Assembly (NCBI RefSeq): GCF_009862785.1
Contig: NZ_WWHU01000001.1
Coordinates: 4,588,001 to 4,652,000 of the forward strand
DNA: 64,000 nucleotides
Source: Gordonia sp. SID5947
GTDB taxonomy: Bacteria; Actinomycetota; Actinomycetes; Mycobacteriales; Mycobacteriaceae
Direction: 5' to 3'
The notes under the pieces were generated by a model that ran no database searches, was not told where the DNA came from, and saw nothing but the letters and a program-made list of their open reading frames with translations. Each line of letters begins with the position of its first letter. Position 1 is the stretch's first letter. Of the stretch, positions 52,283 through 61,538 are shown piece after piece. Both the position numbers and the translations under genes were made by a program.

Positions 52283-53419
52283 ATGACAGACAGCACATCC
52301 GGGAGGTTCCGCGATGCGGTTCGCAGCTTGGGGCCCGCCCATGTGTCCGGCCCGCCGCGCGAGGCGCTGCGTGCCGGTGCCGGTTCGGCGGTCGGCCTCG
52401 CAGTTCTCGGGATGGTCCTGGTGAGTTCCGAGGTGGATCTGCAGTCGGGGCTCTATCTGATCGCGCCGTTCGGGGCGACCGCGGTGCTCATCTTCGCCGC
52501 GCCGAGCAGCCCGCTGGCACAGCCGTGGCCCGCCGTGGTCGGCAACACGCTCTCGGCGCTGATCGGTGTCGCGGTGACCATGCTGGTCCCGATCGCCCTC
52601 CCGAGGGTCGCGCTGGCGGTCGGTCTCGCGGTGGCGGCGATGATCCTGGCGCGCGCCGTTCATCCGCCCGCCGGCGCGGTCGCCATGACCGCTGCGCTCT
52701 CGCCCGACGCCATACACGCCCTCGGCTTTCGGTTCGCCGTGACGCCGGTCGCCGTCGGCACGGCGGTGCTCGTGCTGGTGGCGATGGTCTACGCACGCGC
52801 GACCGGCAGGCACTACCCGTTGCGGCGCTTCGACCCCGAACCACCACCGGCCGAGCGGCTCGGCCTGAGCGAGGACGAGCTGACGGGCATCCTTGCGCGC
52901 TACCGGCAATCGCTCAATCTCGGCGTCGCGGATCTGGCCCGGTTGATCGGTGCAGCCGAACTCCAGGCGACCGCACATCGCGTGGGCCCGGCCGATGCCG
53001 GCGACGTCATGTCGCGGGATCTGGTCACGGTGGCCCCCGAGACATCGCTCGCCGACGTCGCCGAACTCTTCCGGGTCCACGGATTCACCTCGTTGCCGGT
53101 CGTGCGGCATTCGGGGGAGTTCGCGGGGGTGGTCTTCCAGCTGCACCTCGCCGTCCGCCTGCGTGAGCCGGCCGCGGGCCGCGTGGCCGAGAGGTTCTTC
53201 GGCCGCCTGGCGAATCGTCGGCCCGCCGCGTGCGCGGCGGACGTCATGTCGACAGATCTGCCCGTCGCGTCGGTCGACACCCCGGTGGCGGCGATGCTTC
53301 CGATGCTCTCGGACGGGCCGAGCGCCGCCGTTCCCGTGGTCGACGGCGCGCACATCGTCGGGATCGTCACACAGACGGACCTGATCGCGGCGCTCGCGCG
53401 GCAGACGCTGAACGCCTGA
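52283..53419 (+). CDS. HPP-family membrane protein with two C-terminal CBS domains
   Basis: This 378-residue protein starts at ATG 52283. Residues about 25-180 are an HPP domain with four to five helices: LYLIAPFGATAVLIFAAPSSPLAQP, VGNTLSALIGVAVTML and ILARAVHPPAGAVAM with the HPP motif. Two CBS domains follow, at about 235-290 (DVMSRDLVTVAPETSLADVA) and about 318-375 (DVMSTDLPVASVDTPVAAM). Some HPP proteins are nitrite transporters in plastids and cyanobacteria; the CBS pair implies nucleotide control. The substrate here is unknown. Confidence 0.88.
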   Translation: MTDSTSGRFRDAVRSLGPAHVSGPPREALRAGAGSAVGLAVLGMVLVSSEVDLQSGLYLIAPFGATAVLIFAAPSSPLAQPWPAVVGNTLSALIGVAVTMLVPIALPRVALAVGLAVAAMILARAVHPPAGAVAMTAALSPDAIHALGFRFAVTPVAVGTAVLVLVAMVYARATGRHYPLRRFDPEPPPAERLGLSEDELTGILARYRQSLNLGVADLARLIGAAELQATAHRVGPADAGDVMSRDLVTVAPETSLADVAELFRVHGFTSLPVVRHSGEFAGVVFQLHLAVRLREPAAGRVAERFFGRLANRRPAACAADVMSTDLPVASVDTPVAAMLPMLSDGPSAAVPVVDGAHIVGIVTQTDLIAALARQTLNA

Positions 53420-53452
53420 GGGCACGACCGGTGGCCAGGGCGACGACGGTGG

Positions 53453-55108
53453 TCAGACCCCCAATGCCCGCATCCGTGCATACAGCGTGGTGCGGCTGAT
53501 CCCGAGGTCGCGGGCGGCATGCACCTTGTTGCCGCCGGCCCGGTCGAGGGCGTCGACGATCGCCGTCCGTTCCGCCTGCTCGCGTCCGGAGAGATGGGCG
53601 GCGCGACTGGTGGTCCGATACGGGACCGGTAGGTCGCCGATCTCGACGACCCTTGCCGCGCGCGCCGCACATGCCGTGGATGCCTGTCGCAGCACCGCGG
53701 CCAGCTCGGAGAAGTTGCCGGGCCAGTCCTGACACAGCAGCGCATCGGTGGCCCGACCGGACAGCGACAGATCAGGATCGATCTCTGTCAGCATCCCGGT
53801 CGCGAGAGATGCGAGTTCGGAGGTGCGATGGCGCAGGGGCGCGAGGTCGATGCGCGTGACGCAGCGCGAGAGAAGGGCGGCGACACCGGCACCGACCTGC
53901 TCGCGAGGCCCGCTCACGACGATCAGCGGTGTGTCCCGGCCGGCCCGCGCAGCCGCCTTGCCGAGGATCGAGACGGACCGGTCGTCGAGCAGATCGGCGC
54001 CGTCGACGATGAGCGGCGAGCGTTCGTCGCGGGCGAGCGCGAGCGCGGCGACGACGTCCGGATGGCGCCCCGCGATCAGTTCATCGGCGACGTCGAGAAC
54101 CACGGGAGGAGCCCCGTAGTCATGCGCGGCAGACCGTGCGTGAGTGCTGCGGCCGGTGCCCGGTTCGCCGGAGACCGCCACGCTGGACGGGGGAGCCGCC
54201 GCGGTCGTCGGCATCGCCGAGGGTGACGACGGAGCAGCGATCACGGGCCGGAAGCGGAAGAGGGCGGCTCCGCGAGCGCCGGCGATCGGCTCGACCTGTA
54301 CCTCGACGTCGATACCGGACACCAGGGTGAGCGGCATGGCGGTCTCGCGCAGCTGTGGGTCGGCGGCGACCATGCGCAACGCCCCCACGTCGGTCGGCGA
54401 CAGCAACTCGGCGGCCAGTGCGTTCGTCAACTGGAGATCGTCGCCGATGGCGGCCACGGCGACGTCACGTCGGGGTGCCGCGCGCTGGAAGGCGTCGAGC
54501 ACCCGCCGCTGGTGCGCCCGGGAGCGATCCAGCAACCGATCGGCGATGTCGGCCACGATCCCGTTGACGAAGGGCACCGCCAACGGATTGATCCGATCGG
54601 AGATCTCGGTCATGCAGATGATGCCGGCCAGTCGCCGCGTGGTCGGATGGATGATCGGCTGACCGAAGCAGCTCAGGGCCTTGAACTGTTCCAGGTAGTG
54701 CTCGCTGCTGTTGATCGCGATCCCGCCGCGGATCTCGGCAGGTGTACCCAGGGCTGTGGTACCGACCATGTCCTCGCCGAAGGGCACCCCCGGCGCCGCA
54801 CCGACGTCGTCGAGTCTGCGTTCGACAGCACTGCCGGACGCCACCCGGGTCACCATCCGGCACTCGTGGTCGACCAGCAGCAGGCTCATGTCGTTGTCAC
54901 CGAGCCGGGTGGCGGCGTCGTCGAGCACCGGCCGGGCGGCATCCAGCAGGGGATCGGCCGACGCGATGTCGACCAGCATGGTCGGCGTCGCGTCGTCGGG
55001 CCGGACCCCGGACAGCGCCGACCGCCGCCACGAGTGCTCGATGACCGGACGCGGCGGCGTCGATGCGGAGGGACGGTCGAGTGGGTCGATGTCTTCAACG
55101 TGACACAC
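53453..55108 (-). CDS. AcoR-like transcriptional activator, GAF plus degenerate AAA plus Fis-type HTH
   Basis: The 551-residue protein begins with the AcoR family phrase RPVIEHSWRRS, then a GAF-type sensory region (about 70-210; VPFGEDMVGTTALGT, HPTTRRLAGIICMT). A poorly conserved AAA-like part with a weak P-loop GEPGTGRST follows, lacking the GAFTGA sigma-54 contact motif, and a C-terminal Fis HTH (RTAIVDALDRAGGNKVHAA, DLGISRTTLYARMRALGV). Lack of sigma-54 contacts is expected in actinobacteria. It likely regulates the neighbouring alcohol/aldehyde dehydrogenase pair. The GTG start at 55108 fits the family N-terminus. Confidence 0.87.
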   Translation of the reverse strand: MCHVEDIDPLDRPSASTPPRPVIEHSWRRSALSGVRPDDATPTMLVDIASADPLLDAARPVLDDAATRLGDNDMSLLLVDHECRMVTRVASGSAVERRLDDVGAAPGVPFGEDMVGTTALGTPAEIRGGIAINSSEHYLEQFKALSCFGQPIIHPTTRRLAGIICMTEISDRINPLAVPFVNGIVADIADRLLDRSRAHQRRVLDAFQRAAPRRDVAVAAIGDDLQLTNALAAELLSPTDVGALRMVAADPQLRETAMPLTLVSGIDVEVQVEPIAGARGAALFRFRPVIAAPSSPSAMPTTAAAPPSSVAVSGEPGTGRSTHARSAAHDYGAPPVVLDVADELIAGRHPDVVAALALARDERSPLIVDGADLLDDRSVSILGKAAARAGRDTPLIVVSGPREQVGAGVAALLSRCVTRIDLAPLRHRTSELASLATGMLTEIDPDLSLSGRATDALLCQDWPGNFSELAAVLRQASTACAARAARVVEIGDLPVPYRTTSRAAHLSGREQAERTAIVDALDRAGGNKVHAARDLGISRTTLYARMRALGV

Positions 55109-55203
55109 ATCACCCCGATACGCCAGACTCTGGCTCCGGACGTGTTCGGGCGCATGCCGCCGGGCGACCCGTCGGTTCGAGCAGCGCGACTACGGTTGAC
55201 CGC

Positions 55204-56100
55204 ATGCGTGTGGCGACCTGGAACGTGAACTCGGTGAAGCAGCGGATTCCGCGATTTCTGCCCTGGCTCGATCAGCGGACACCCGACGTGGTGTGTCTTC
55301 AGGAGACCAAGCTGTCCGACGACGCGTTCCACGACGTGCTGGGCGCGGACCTCGCCGAACGTGGCTACCAGATCGCCCATGTGGGGCAAGGTCAGTGGAA
55401 CGGTGTCGCGATCCTGTCGCGGGTCGGCCTCGACGATGTCCGATCGGGTTTCGACGGCGTACCCGGATTCCCCGACGCGGATTCACCGACCGAGGCGCGT
55501 GCGGTCTCCGCGACCTGTGGCGGAGTCCGGGTGTACTCGCTGTACGTTCCGAACGGCCGGGTGCCCGACTCGGATCACTACCACTACAAACTCGAATGGC
55601 TGGCGCGCCTGCGCGACAGTGTCGCCGCCGCCTCGGGTCCGGCCGGCGCCGACAACACGATGCTCTGCGGCGACATGAACATCGCGCCGACCGATGCCGA
55701 TGTGTTCGATCCGGCCGCCTACGCGGGGCACACGCACGTGACCGGGCCGGAGCGACGGGCGCTGGCCGATCTCGACGCGCTGGGTGTGCGTGATGTGGTC
55801 CGTGACCGGTGGCCCGACGACCGGGTCTTCAGTTACTGGGATTACCGGGCGGGGATGTTCCACAAGGATCTGGGGATGCGGATCGACCTGATTCTCGCGG
55901 GTGGACCGGTCGCCGATCGTGTCGCGTCGGCGTGGATCGACCGGCAGGCGCGGAAGGGCAGCAAACCCAGTGACCACGCACCGGTCATCGTCGATCTCGA
56001 CGACGCGCCCGACGGCGACATCGGCCCGGTCGTGCCGCCGCCGTCGAATCCCGCGAAGCGTGGTGCCGGAAAGGTGAAACTGCCCCAGTCGTCCGAATGA
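55204..56100 (+). CDS. xthA: Exodeoxyribonuclease III (AP endonuclease)
   Basis: ATG 55204 gives 298 residues. The exonuclease-endonuclease-phosphatase fold is shown by RVATWNVNSVKQR, the Mg-binding Glu in VCLQETKL, YVPNGRVPDSDHYHYK, the Asp/Asn in CGDMNIAPTDADV, FHKDLGMRIDLIL and the catalytic SDHAPV. It repairs abasic sites and 3'-blocked ends. A basic, proline-rich C-terminal tail of about 30 residues (PPPSNPAKRGAGKVK) is an addition common in actinobacteria. It is divergent from the AcoR-like gene by 95 bp. Confidence 0.93.
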   Translation: MRVATWNVNSVKQRIPRFLPWLDQRTPDVVCLQETKLSDDAFHDVLGADLAERGYQIAHVGQGQWNGVAILSRVGLDDVRSGFDGVPGFPDADSPTEARAVSATCGGVRVYSLYVPNGRVPDSDHYHYKLEWLARLRDSVAAASGPAGADNTMLCGDMNIAPTDADVFDPAAYAGHTHVTGPERRALADLDALGVRDVVRDRWPDDRVFSYWDYRAGMFHKDLGMRIDLILAGGPVADRVASAWIDRQARKGSKPSDHAPVIVDLDDAPDGDIGPVVPPPSNPAKRGAGKVKLPQSSE

Positions 56101-56271
56101 CGTTGGCTCCGACGGGCGTTCGTCGCTGTCGTCTCATCGGTCGACAGCGGGGGTGATCTGGCGCACGTGCCACACCTTCGATGCGGTTTTGTCCGACTGC
56201 CGGGCTAATGTTCAGCCGTCTCTCAGCATCTCGCCTGAGGGCAGTCACGGTTCACATCGAAGTTGGGGTAA

Positions 56272-56904
56272 ATGAAGCACATTCACCGTGTTCTCCTGGC
56301 GATCGCCGCGTTCACCGCGGTCGCCCTCGTCATCCCGTCGGCCAATGCGCATGCCGCGCCGACCCGGGCGACGGCCACTCCGTTCGTCTCCGCCGGCTAT
56401 GCGGCGGATGGCCGCAGCGTCGTCGCGACCTTGCGCGACGGCGTGTTCTCGCCCGCTGCGGCCGGTACCGAATTGCAGGTCCGCAACGTCGACGGCCAGG
56501 TCGTGGACGTCATGCCACTGGTCGGCACGATGGACGGCTTCCGCGTGCCACTGCGCTGGTCGGTCAGCGTCGATCGCAGCACGGCGACCTTCACGCCCGT
56601 GGTGAGCGCCGGATACCGGTCCGTCCTCGACGCCGCGGCGACCGACGCAACTCGGAAGCAGACGGCCAAACCGCGCGCGAAGCGGATCAGCAAGCAGCAG
56701 CGCTACGACATGATGTGGCGGGAACTGAACGCGGGCTGGAAGGGGAACACGCCCCTGTACACGTTGATCGGTGGCCTGATCGGGTTCCTCATCTGGACCG
56801 TTCCCGGTGCGGCGATCGGTGCGGCGATCGGCGCCTACATCGGATATCAGACGTCCAACCCCAAGGCGTGGCCGTCCGTCGTCACGTGGTGGAACACGCC
56901 CTAG
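56272..56904 (+). CDS. Exported/membrane protein of unknown function
   Basis: This 210-residue protein has a signal peptide (VLLAIAAFTAVALVIPSANAHAA, cleavage near residue 28) and a beta-rich mature part (ATLRDGVFSPAAAGTELQV). A basic region (KQTAKPRAKRISKQQ) is followed by a C-terminal glycine-rich hydrophobic segment (YTLIGGLIGFLIWTVPGAA, IGAAIGAYIGYQ). That tail resembles glycine-zipper membrane segments. Short proteins of this design occur across Gordonia, Rhodococcus and Nocardia. Function is not known. An excellent hairpin follows the stop, so it is probably monocistronic. Confidence 0.78.
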   Translation: MKHIHRVLLAIAAFTAVALVIPSANAHAAPTRATATPFVSAGYAADGRSVVATLRDGVFSPAAAGTELQVRNVDGQVVDVMPLVGTMDGFRVPLRWSVSVDRSTATFTPVVSAGYRSVLDAAATDATRKQTAKPRAKRISKQQRYDMMWRELNAGWKGNTPLYTLIGGLIGFLIWTVPGAAIGAAIGAYIGYQTSNPKAWPSVVTWWNTP

Positions 56905-56928
56905 CCGCTTAGGCGGGCGACCTGCTCC

Positions 56929-56967
56929 GGCTCGGGCCGGCCCTGAACTCCTGGGCCGGCCCGAGCC
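56929..56967 (+). terminator. Hairpin terminator after the exported protein gene
   Basis: GGCTCGGGCCGGCCC (56929-56943) and its exact reverse complement (56953-56967) form a 15-bp stem with a 9-nt loop, followed by GTTCTGC. It begins 25 bp after the stop. A long T-run is absent, as usual in high-GC actinobacteria. Confidence 0.8.
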
Positions 56968-57079
56968 GTTCTGCACCTCGAGTGGGTGAAATGGCGAAAC
57001 CCGCTCGGGTCGTCGCAGATCCGTATCCAATGGATGGCATCGGTCTCGGTGATCCCGCGGACGGCAAAGGGGCTTCGGC

Positions 57080-58015
57080 ATGAGCATCTTCGACACGAGG
57101 ATCGTCGAATCCGGAGTCGAGAGGATCAGGAGATTCGCCGACGAGCACGTGGAGCCGCGACGTCGAGGCGACACCATCGACACCTACCGCAACATCCGGG
57201 TGGGGCTGGTCTCGCTGGTCCTGATGCTCGGGGTGGCGATCGCCGTCGACAGCATCGAGGCAGGCCGGATCGAGTCGTCGATCAGCAGGTACTACTACAC
57301 GTCGGTCCACGCGGTCTTCATCGGCGCGCTGTGCGCGACGGGAGCGATGCTCATGGCGTACAAGGGCCGGTCGGAGGTCGAGGACGTCCTCCTGAACTAC
57401 GCAGGGTTTCTCGCGTTTCTCGTCGCCTTCATCCCGACACCGGTCGGCTCGCCACCGCCCGGTTTCACCAGCCCCGACTGGGTGCGGTGGAACGTGTGGG
57501 CGGCATTCGCGGCCACCGCCGCCGGGCTCGTCCTGTGGTTCGTCTTCGGCAGGTTGCGGGGGTACGCCTCGTCACCGCACCGGACGTGGGCGGGCATCGT
57601 CGCGCGGGGCCTCGGGGTGCTCGCGGTGATCCTCGTCCTCGTGCGTCTGTCCGGTCACTGGACCTGGATCCCGGGCTCGACCCACGATGTGGCCGCCGTG
57701 TCGATGTTCATCGGGCTCATCCTCGTCGTGTTCTTCAACGGCCTTGCCGCACTGGCCGATCGTGGGGCCGATGACGTGCACTCCTGGTACCCGTGGGCCT
57801 ACGCCGTCATCGCTGCGGTGATGGCGCTGACGCTCCTGGGCATCATCTGCGTCCACTCGGCGAGCCAGTCGTGGGTCTTCTGGGTCGAGGTGGCCCTGCT
57901 CGCCGAGTTCGCCACCTTCTGGGTGGTGCAGACCCTCGAGCTCTGGGACGACGAGGAGTCGGCGGCCCTGGTCGAGCGGCAGGATGCGGAACAAAGACCC
58001 GAGGATGATCGTTGA
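57080..58015 (+). CDS. Multi-spanning membrane protein of unknown function
   Basis: This 311-residue protein starts at ATG 57080 after a basic N-terminus. At least seven membrane helices are visible, for example VGLVSLVLMLGVAIAV, VHAVFIGALCATGAMLM, ILVVFFNGLAALA and AVIAAVMALTLLGIICV. The phrase SISRYYYTSVHAVFIGALC is a recognisable family signature in actinobacteria, in a DUF998-like group. The C-terminus is acidic and soluble (VERQDAEQRPEDDR). No catalytic residues stand out. It lies alone between a terminator and the rpsL promoter. Confidence 0.75.
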   Translation: MSIFDTRIVESGVERIRRFADEHVEPRRRGDTIDTYRNIRVGLVSLVLMLGVAIAVDSIEAGRIESSISRYYYTSVHAVFIGALCATGAMLMAYKGRSEVEDVLLNYAGFLAFLVAFIPTPVGSPPPGFTSPDWVRWNVWAAFAATAAGLVLWFVFGRLRGYASSPHRTWAGIVARGLGVLAVILVLVRLSGHWTWIPGSTHDVAAVSMFIGLILVVFFNGLAALADRGADDVHSWYPWAYAVIAAVMALTLLGIICVHSASQSWVFWVEVALLAEFATFWVVQTLELWDDEESAALVERQDAEQRPEDDR

Positions 58016-58082
58016 GCAACCAGAGAGGTCACCGGTGGTTCACCATCTGTTGGTCGGTCGTCGATATGGGTGAATCCGTTTT

Positions 58083-58111
58083 TTGACCTGTGCAAACTCG
58101 ATCGGTAGAGT
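58083..58111 (+). promoter_or_regulatory. Promoter of the str operon
   Basis: TTGACC (58083-58088) and TAGAGT (58106-58111) lie exactly 17 bp apart, a strong match to SigA-type boxes. The distance to the rpsL start is about 290 bp, so a long leader would be made. This is the best promoter-like sequence in the gap before rpsL. Confidence 0.75.
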
Positions 58112-58399
58112 GGATCGCCGGTGCCCGGCACATGCTGGGCCAGTCCGCATGCCCGGTAACCGGGAGCTCGCGGCCTGACAAGCGAGACCGCCGTCGAGTG
58201 TACGACACGCCCGACATCGGGGTAGCGATAATGTACTGACCAGCGCGTATGGGCTGGTGGGGCGAGTTGTGGAAGCCACGGGCCGGATTTCCGACCCCCG
58301 TGCTTGCCCGGAGCACAAACCGCGACACGACAACTACAAGCCTGCCGACAGCGTCGACGAGACGCAGGCGGGGACTGCCGACAAAGGAAGAAACACCTA
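58112..58399 (+). other. Long untranslated leader of the str operon
   Basis: About 288 bp between the predicted promoter and the rpsL GTG lack a convincing ORF. They hold several short dyads, such as ACCAGC...GCTGGT near 58238-58257, and a TAATGT (58229-58234) that could be a second -10 box without a good -35. A leader of this length suggests post-transcriptional control, for example by a ribosomal protein, but I see no known riboswitch or S7-site I can assign. The final stretch has AAAGGAAG before the start codon. Confidence 0.45.
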
Positions 58400-58771
58400 G
58401 TGCCAACCATCAATCAGCTGGTCCGCAAGGGCCGTCACGACAAGGCCGCGAAGACCAAGACCGCGGCCCTCAAGGGGAGCCCGCAGCGTCGTGGCGTGTG
58501 CACCCGCGTCTACACCACCACCCCGAAGAAGCCGAACTCCGCGCTGCGAAAGGTCGCCCGTGTGCGCCTGACCAGCTCCGTCGAGGTCACCGCTTACATC
58601 CCGGGTGAGGGTCACAACCTTCAGGAGCACTCGATGGTGCTCGTCCGCGGTGGTCGTGTGAAGGACCTCCCGGGTGTTCGCTACAAGGTCATCCGCGGCT
58701 CGCTCGACACCCAGGGTGTCAAGGACCGTAAGCAGGCCCGTAGCCGTTACGGCGCGAAGAAGGGGAACTGA
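58400..58771 (+). CDS. rpsL: 30S ribosomal protein S12
   Basis: GTG 58400 gives 123 residues nearly identical to mycobacterial S12 ([43 protein letters not shown]). Lys43 (in TPKKP) and Lys88 (in RVKDL), whose changes cause streptomycin resistance, are both wild type. S12 lies at the decoding centre of the small subunit. It begins the str operon and is followed 6 bp later by rpsG. Confidence 0.98.
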   Translation: MPTINQLVRKGRHDKAAKTKTAALKGSPQRRGVCTRVYTTTPKKPNSALRKVARVRLTSSVEVTAYIPGEGHNLQEHSMVLVRGGRVKDLPGVRYKVIRGSLDTQGVKDRKQARSRYGAKKGN

Positions 58772-58777
58772 TAAGTC

Positions 58778-59248
58778 ATGCCACGTAAAGGACCCGCACC
58801 CAAGCGCCCCCTGATCAACGACCCGGTCTACGGTTCGCCCCTGGTCACCCAGCTGGTCAACAAGATCCTGCTGGACGGCAAGAAGTCGACCGCCGAGCGC
58901 ATCGTCTACCAGGCGCTCGAGCAGGCTCGCGAGAAGACCGGTACCGATCCCGTCGTCACCCTCAAGCGCGCACTCGACAACGTGAAGCCGACCCTCGAGG
59001 TGAAGAGCCGCCGCGTCGGTGGCGCCACCTACCAGGTGCCGATCGAGGTCAAGCCGGGCCGCGCGAACACCCTCGCACTGCGGTGGCTGGTGACCTTCAG
59101 CCGTCAGCGTCGCGAGAAGACCATGGTCGAGCGTCTCGCCAACGAGCTGCTCGACGCCAGCAACGGTCTCGGCGCTTCGGTCAAGCGTCGTGAGGACACC
59201 CACAAGATGGCCGAGGCCAACCGGGCGTTCGCGCACTACCGCTGGTGA
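58778..59248 (+). CDS. rpsG: 30S ribosomal protein S7
   Basis: This 156-residue S7 ([62 protein letters not shown]) is of standard actinobacterial length. It nucleates assembly of the 30S head and in other bacteria also represses the str operon. It is 6 bp after rpsL and 81 bp before fusA, with a hairpin in that gap. Confidence 0.98.
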   Translation: MPRKGPAPKRPLINDPVYGSPLVTQLVNKILLDGKKSTAERIVYQALEQAREKTGTDPVVTLKRALDNVKPTLEVKSRRVGGATYQVPIEVKPGRANTLALRWLVTFSRQRREKTMVERLANELLDASNGLGASVKRREDTHKMAEANRAFAHYRW

Positions 59249-59255
59249 GAACGTG

Positions 59256-59287
59256 CTCCGCGTGAACCGGATTCCGGTCACGCGGAG
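59256..59287 (+). other. Intercistronic hairpin between rpsG and fusA
   Basis: CTCCGCGTGAACCGG (59256-59270) pairs with CCGGTCACGCGGAG (59274-59287) with one bulged A and a 3-nt loop. The stem is too close to fusA to be a full terminator with no T-run, so it is likely an attenuator or a site for RNA processing or S7 binding. The sequence is seen directly; the role is inference. Confidence 0.65.
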
Positions 59288-59329
59288 CGCACAGTCTTTG
59301 TTCAACAGCAATTCCCGAAGGGAAACCAA

Positions 59330-61435
59330 GTGGCACAGGAAGTGCTCAGCGACCTGAACAAGGTTCGCAACATCGGCATCATGGCCCACATCGATGCCGG
59401 CAAGACCACCACCACCGAGCGAATCCTCTTCTACACCGGTGTGAACTACAAGATCGGTGAAACCCACGACGGTGCCTCGACCACCGACTGGATGGAGCAG
59501 GAGAAGGAGCGGGGGATCACCATCACCTCCGCCGCGGTGACGTGCTTCTGGAACAACAACCAGATCAACATCATCGACACCCCCGGTCACGTCGACTTCA
59601 CCGTCGAGGTCGAGCGCAGCCTGCGTGTCCTCGACGGCGCCGTTGCCGTCTTCGACGGCAAGGAAGGCGTCGAGCCGCAGTCGGAGCAGGTCTGGCGTCA
59701 GGCGGAGAAGTACGAGGTTCCTCGTATCTGCTTCGTCAACAAAATGGACAAGCTCGGTGCGGACTTCTACTTCACCGTGCAGACGATCAAGGACCGCCTC
59801 GGCGCGAAGCCGTTGGTCCTGCAGCTCCCGATCGGTGCCGAGGACAACTTCGACGGCGTCGTCGACCTGATCGAGCAGAAGGCGATCACCTGGCGCGGCA
59901 CCGTCGCGATCGGCGCAGAGCCGACGATCGAGGAGATCCCCGCCGATCTCGTCGACAAGGTTGCCGAGTACCGCGAGCAGCTTCTCGAGACCGTCGCCGA
60001 GAGTGACGAAGAGCTCATGGAGAAGTACTTCGGTGGCGAGGAACTCACCGTCGACGAGATCAAGGCCGCCATCCGGAAGCTGACCGTCACGCGGGAGCTG
60101 TACCCCGTGCTGTGCGGTTCTGCGTTCAAGAACAAGGGTGTCCAGCCGATGCTGGACGCAGTGATCGACTACCTGCCGTCGCCGCTCGACGTCCCCTCGG
60201 TCGAGGGCCACGCCGTTGGCAACGAGGAAGAGGTCCTCTCGCGCAAGCCGTCCTCGGAGGAGCCGTTCTCGGCTCTCGCGTTCAAGATCGCGGCGCACCC
60301 GTTCTTCGGCAAGCTGACCTTCGTCCGCGTGTACTCCGGCCACGTGACGCCGGGCACCCAGGTGCTCAACGCCACCAAGGGCAAGAAGGAGCGCATCGGC
60401 AAGCTCTTCCAGATGCATGCCAACAAGGAGAACCCGGTCGACGAGGCCTGGGCCGGTCACATCTACGCGATGATCGGTCTGAAGGACACCACGACCGGTG
60501 ACACCCTGTGCGATTCGAATGCACCGATCGTGCTCGAGTCGATGAGCTTCCCGGACCCGGTCATCAACGTCTCGATCGAGCCGAAGACCAAGTCCGACCA
60601 GGAGAAGCTCGGCACCGCGATCCAGAAGCTCGCCGAAGAGGACCCGACCTTCACGGTGTCCCTCAACGACGAGACCGGCCAGACCGTCATCGGCGGTATG
60701 GGCGAGCTGCACCTCGACGTCCTGGTCGACCGCATGAAGCGGGAGTTCAAGGTCGAGGCCAATGTCGGCAAGCCGCAGGTCGCGTACCGCGAGACCATCC
60801 GCAAGACCGTCGACAAGCACGAGTTCACCCACAAGAAGCAGACGGGTGGCTCGGGGCAGTTCGCCAAGGTCATCATCAAGCTCGAGCCGCTCGTGGACGC
60901 CGAGGACGGCGCCACCTACGAGTTCGACAATGCTGTCACCGGTGGTCGTGTCCCGCGTGAGTACATCCCGTCGGTGGATGCCGGCGCGCAGGACGCGATG
61001 CAGTACGGCGTGCTCGCCGGTTACCCGCTGGTCAACTTGAAGGTCACCCTGCTCGACGGTCAGTACCACGACGTCGACTCCTCGGAGATGGCCTTCAAGA
61101 TCGCCGGTTCGCAGGCCCTCAAGGAGGCCGCGCGGATGGCGAGCCCGGTCATCCTGGAGCCGATCATGGCCGTCGAGGTCACGACTCCGGAGGACTACAT
61201 GGGTGACGTGATCGGCGACCTGAACTCCCGCCGTGGCCAGATCCAGGCCATGGAGGAGCGCAGTGGTGCCCGTGTCGTGAAGGCACAGGTTCCGCTGTCG
61301 GAGATGTTCGGCTACATCGGAGACCTTCGGTCGAAGACCCAGGGCCGGGCAAACTACTCCATGGTGTTCGACTCCTACGCGGAAGTTCCCGCGAACGTGT
61401 CGAAGGAGATCATCGCGAAGGCAACCGGCGAGTAG
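59330..61435 (+). CDS. fusA: Elongation factor G
   Basis: GTG 59330, after AGGGAAACCA, gives 701 residues. The GTPase domain has [13 protein letters not shown] (G1), DTPGHVDF (G3) and NKMDKLGAD (G4), and domains II-V follow with [10 protein letters not shown] and [13 protein letters not shown]. It drives translocation and ribosome recycling. Length and domain order match mycobacterial FusA1. It lies in the standard str order and is followed by 103 bp before tuf. Confidence 0.98.
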   Translation: MAQEVLSDLNKVRNIGIMAHIDAGKTTTTERILFYTGVNYKIGETHDGASTTDWMEQEKERGITITSAAVTCFWNNNQINIIDTPGHVDFTVEVERSLRVLDGAVAVFDGKEGVEPQSEQVWRQAEKYEVPRICFVNKMDKLGADFYFTVQTIKDRLGAKPLVLQLPIGAEDNFDGVVDLIEQKAITWRGTVAIGAEPTIEEIPADLVDKVAEYREQLLETVAESDEELMEKYFGGEELTVDEIKAAIRKLTVTRELYPVLCGSAFKNKGVQPMLDAVIDYLPSPLDVPSVEGHAVGNEEEVLSRKPSSEEPFSALAFKIAAHPFFGKLTFVRVYSGHVTPGTQVLNATKGKKERIGKLFQMHANKENPVDEAWAGHIYAMIGLKDTTTGDTLCDSNAPIVLESMSFPDPVINVSIEPKTKSDQEKLGTAIQKLAEEDPTFTVSLNDETGQTVIGGMGELHLDVLVDRMKREFKVEANVGKPQVAYRETIRKTVDKHEFTHKKQTGGSGQFAKVIIKLEPLVDAEDGATYEFDNAVTGGRVPREYIPSVDAGAQDAMQYGVLAGYPLVNLKVTLLDGQYHDVDSSEMAFKIAGSQALKEAARMASPVILEPIMAVEVTTPEDYMGDVIGDLNSRRGQIQAMEERSGARVVKAQVPLSEMFGYIGDLRSKTQGRANYSMVFDSYAEVPANVSKEIIAKATGE

Positions 61436-61489
61436 TCGGTCGCCCCGCGACAAGCGCTGCGGCGCAACAACGTAAGTAACCGAAAACAG

Positions 61490-61530
61490 CTGTTGGGATC
61501 CACCCAACAGAGCAACAACAGTCCAGGAGG
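61490..61530 (+). promoter_or_regulatory. Hairpin and strong Shine-Dalgarno upstream of tuf
   Basis: CTGTTGGG (61490-61497) and CCCAACAG (61503-61510) form an 8-bp stem with a 5-nt loop. AGGAGG at 61525-61530 is a near-perfect ribosome site 8 nt before the GTG of tuf. This suits the very high expression of EF-Tu. A separate promoter could lie in the 103-bp gap, but I cannot assign one. Confidence 0.6.
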
Positions 61531-61538
61531 ACAATCAA

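Noticed and set aside
58400..58771. Streptomycin-resistance allele of rpsL
   Set aside because: Lys43 and Lys88 are both wild type.
58397..61534. A 1045-residue minus-strand frame opposite rpsL, rpsG and fusA
   Set aside because: It is the antisense of highly expressed genes with strong C-ending codon bias, which removes stops on the other strand. The product is repetitive Leu/Asp/Arg/Val sequence without any domain, and tuf has a similar shadow.
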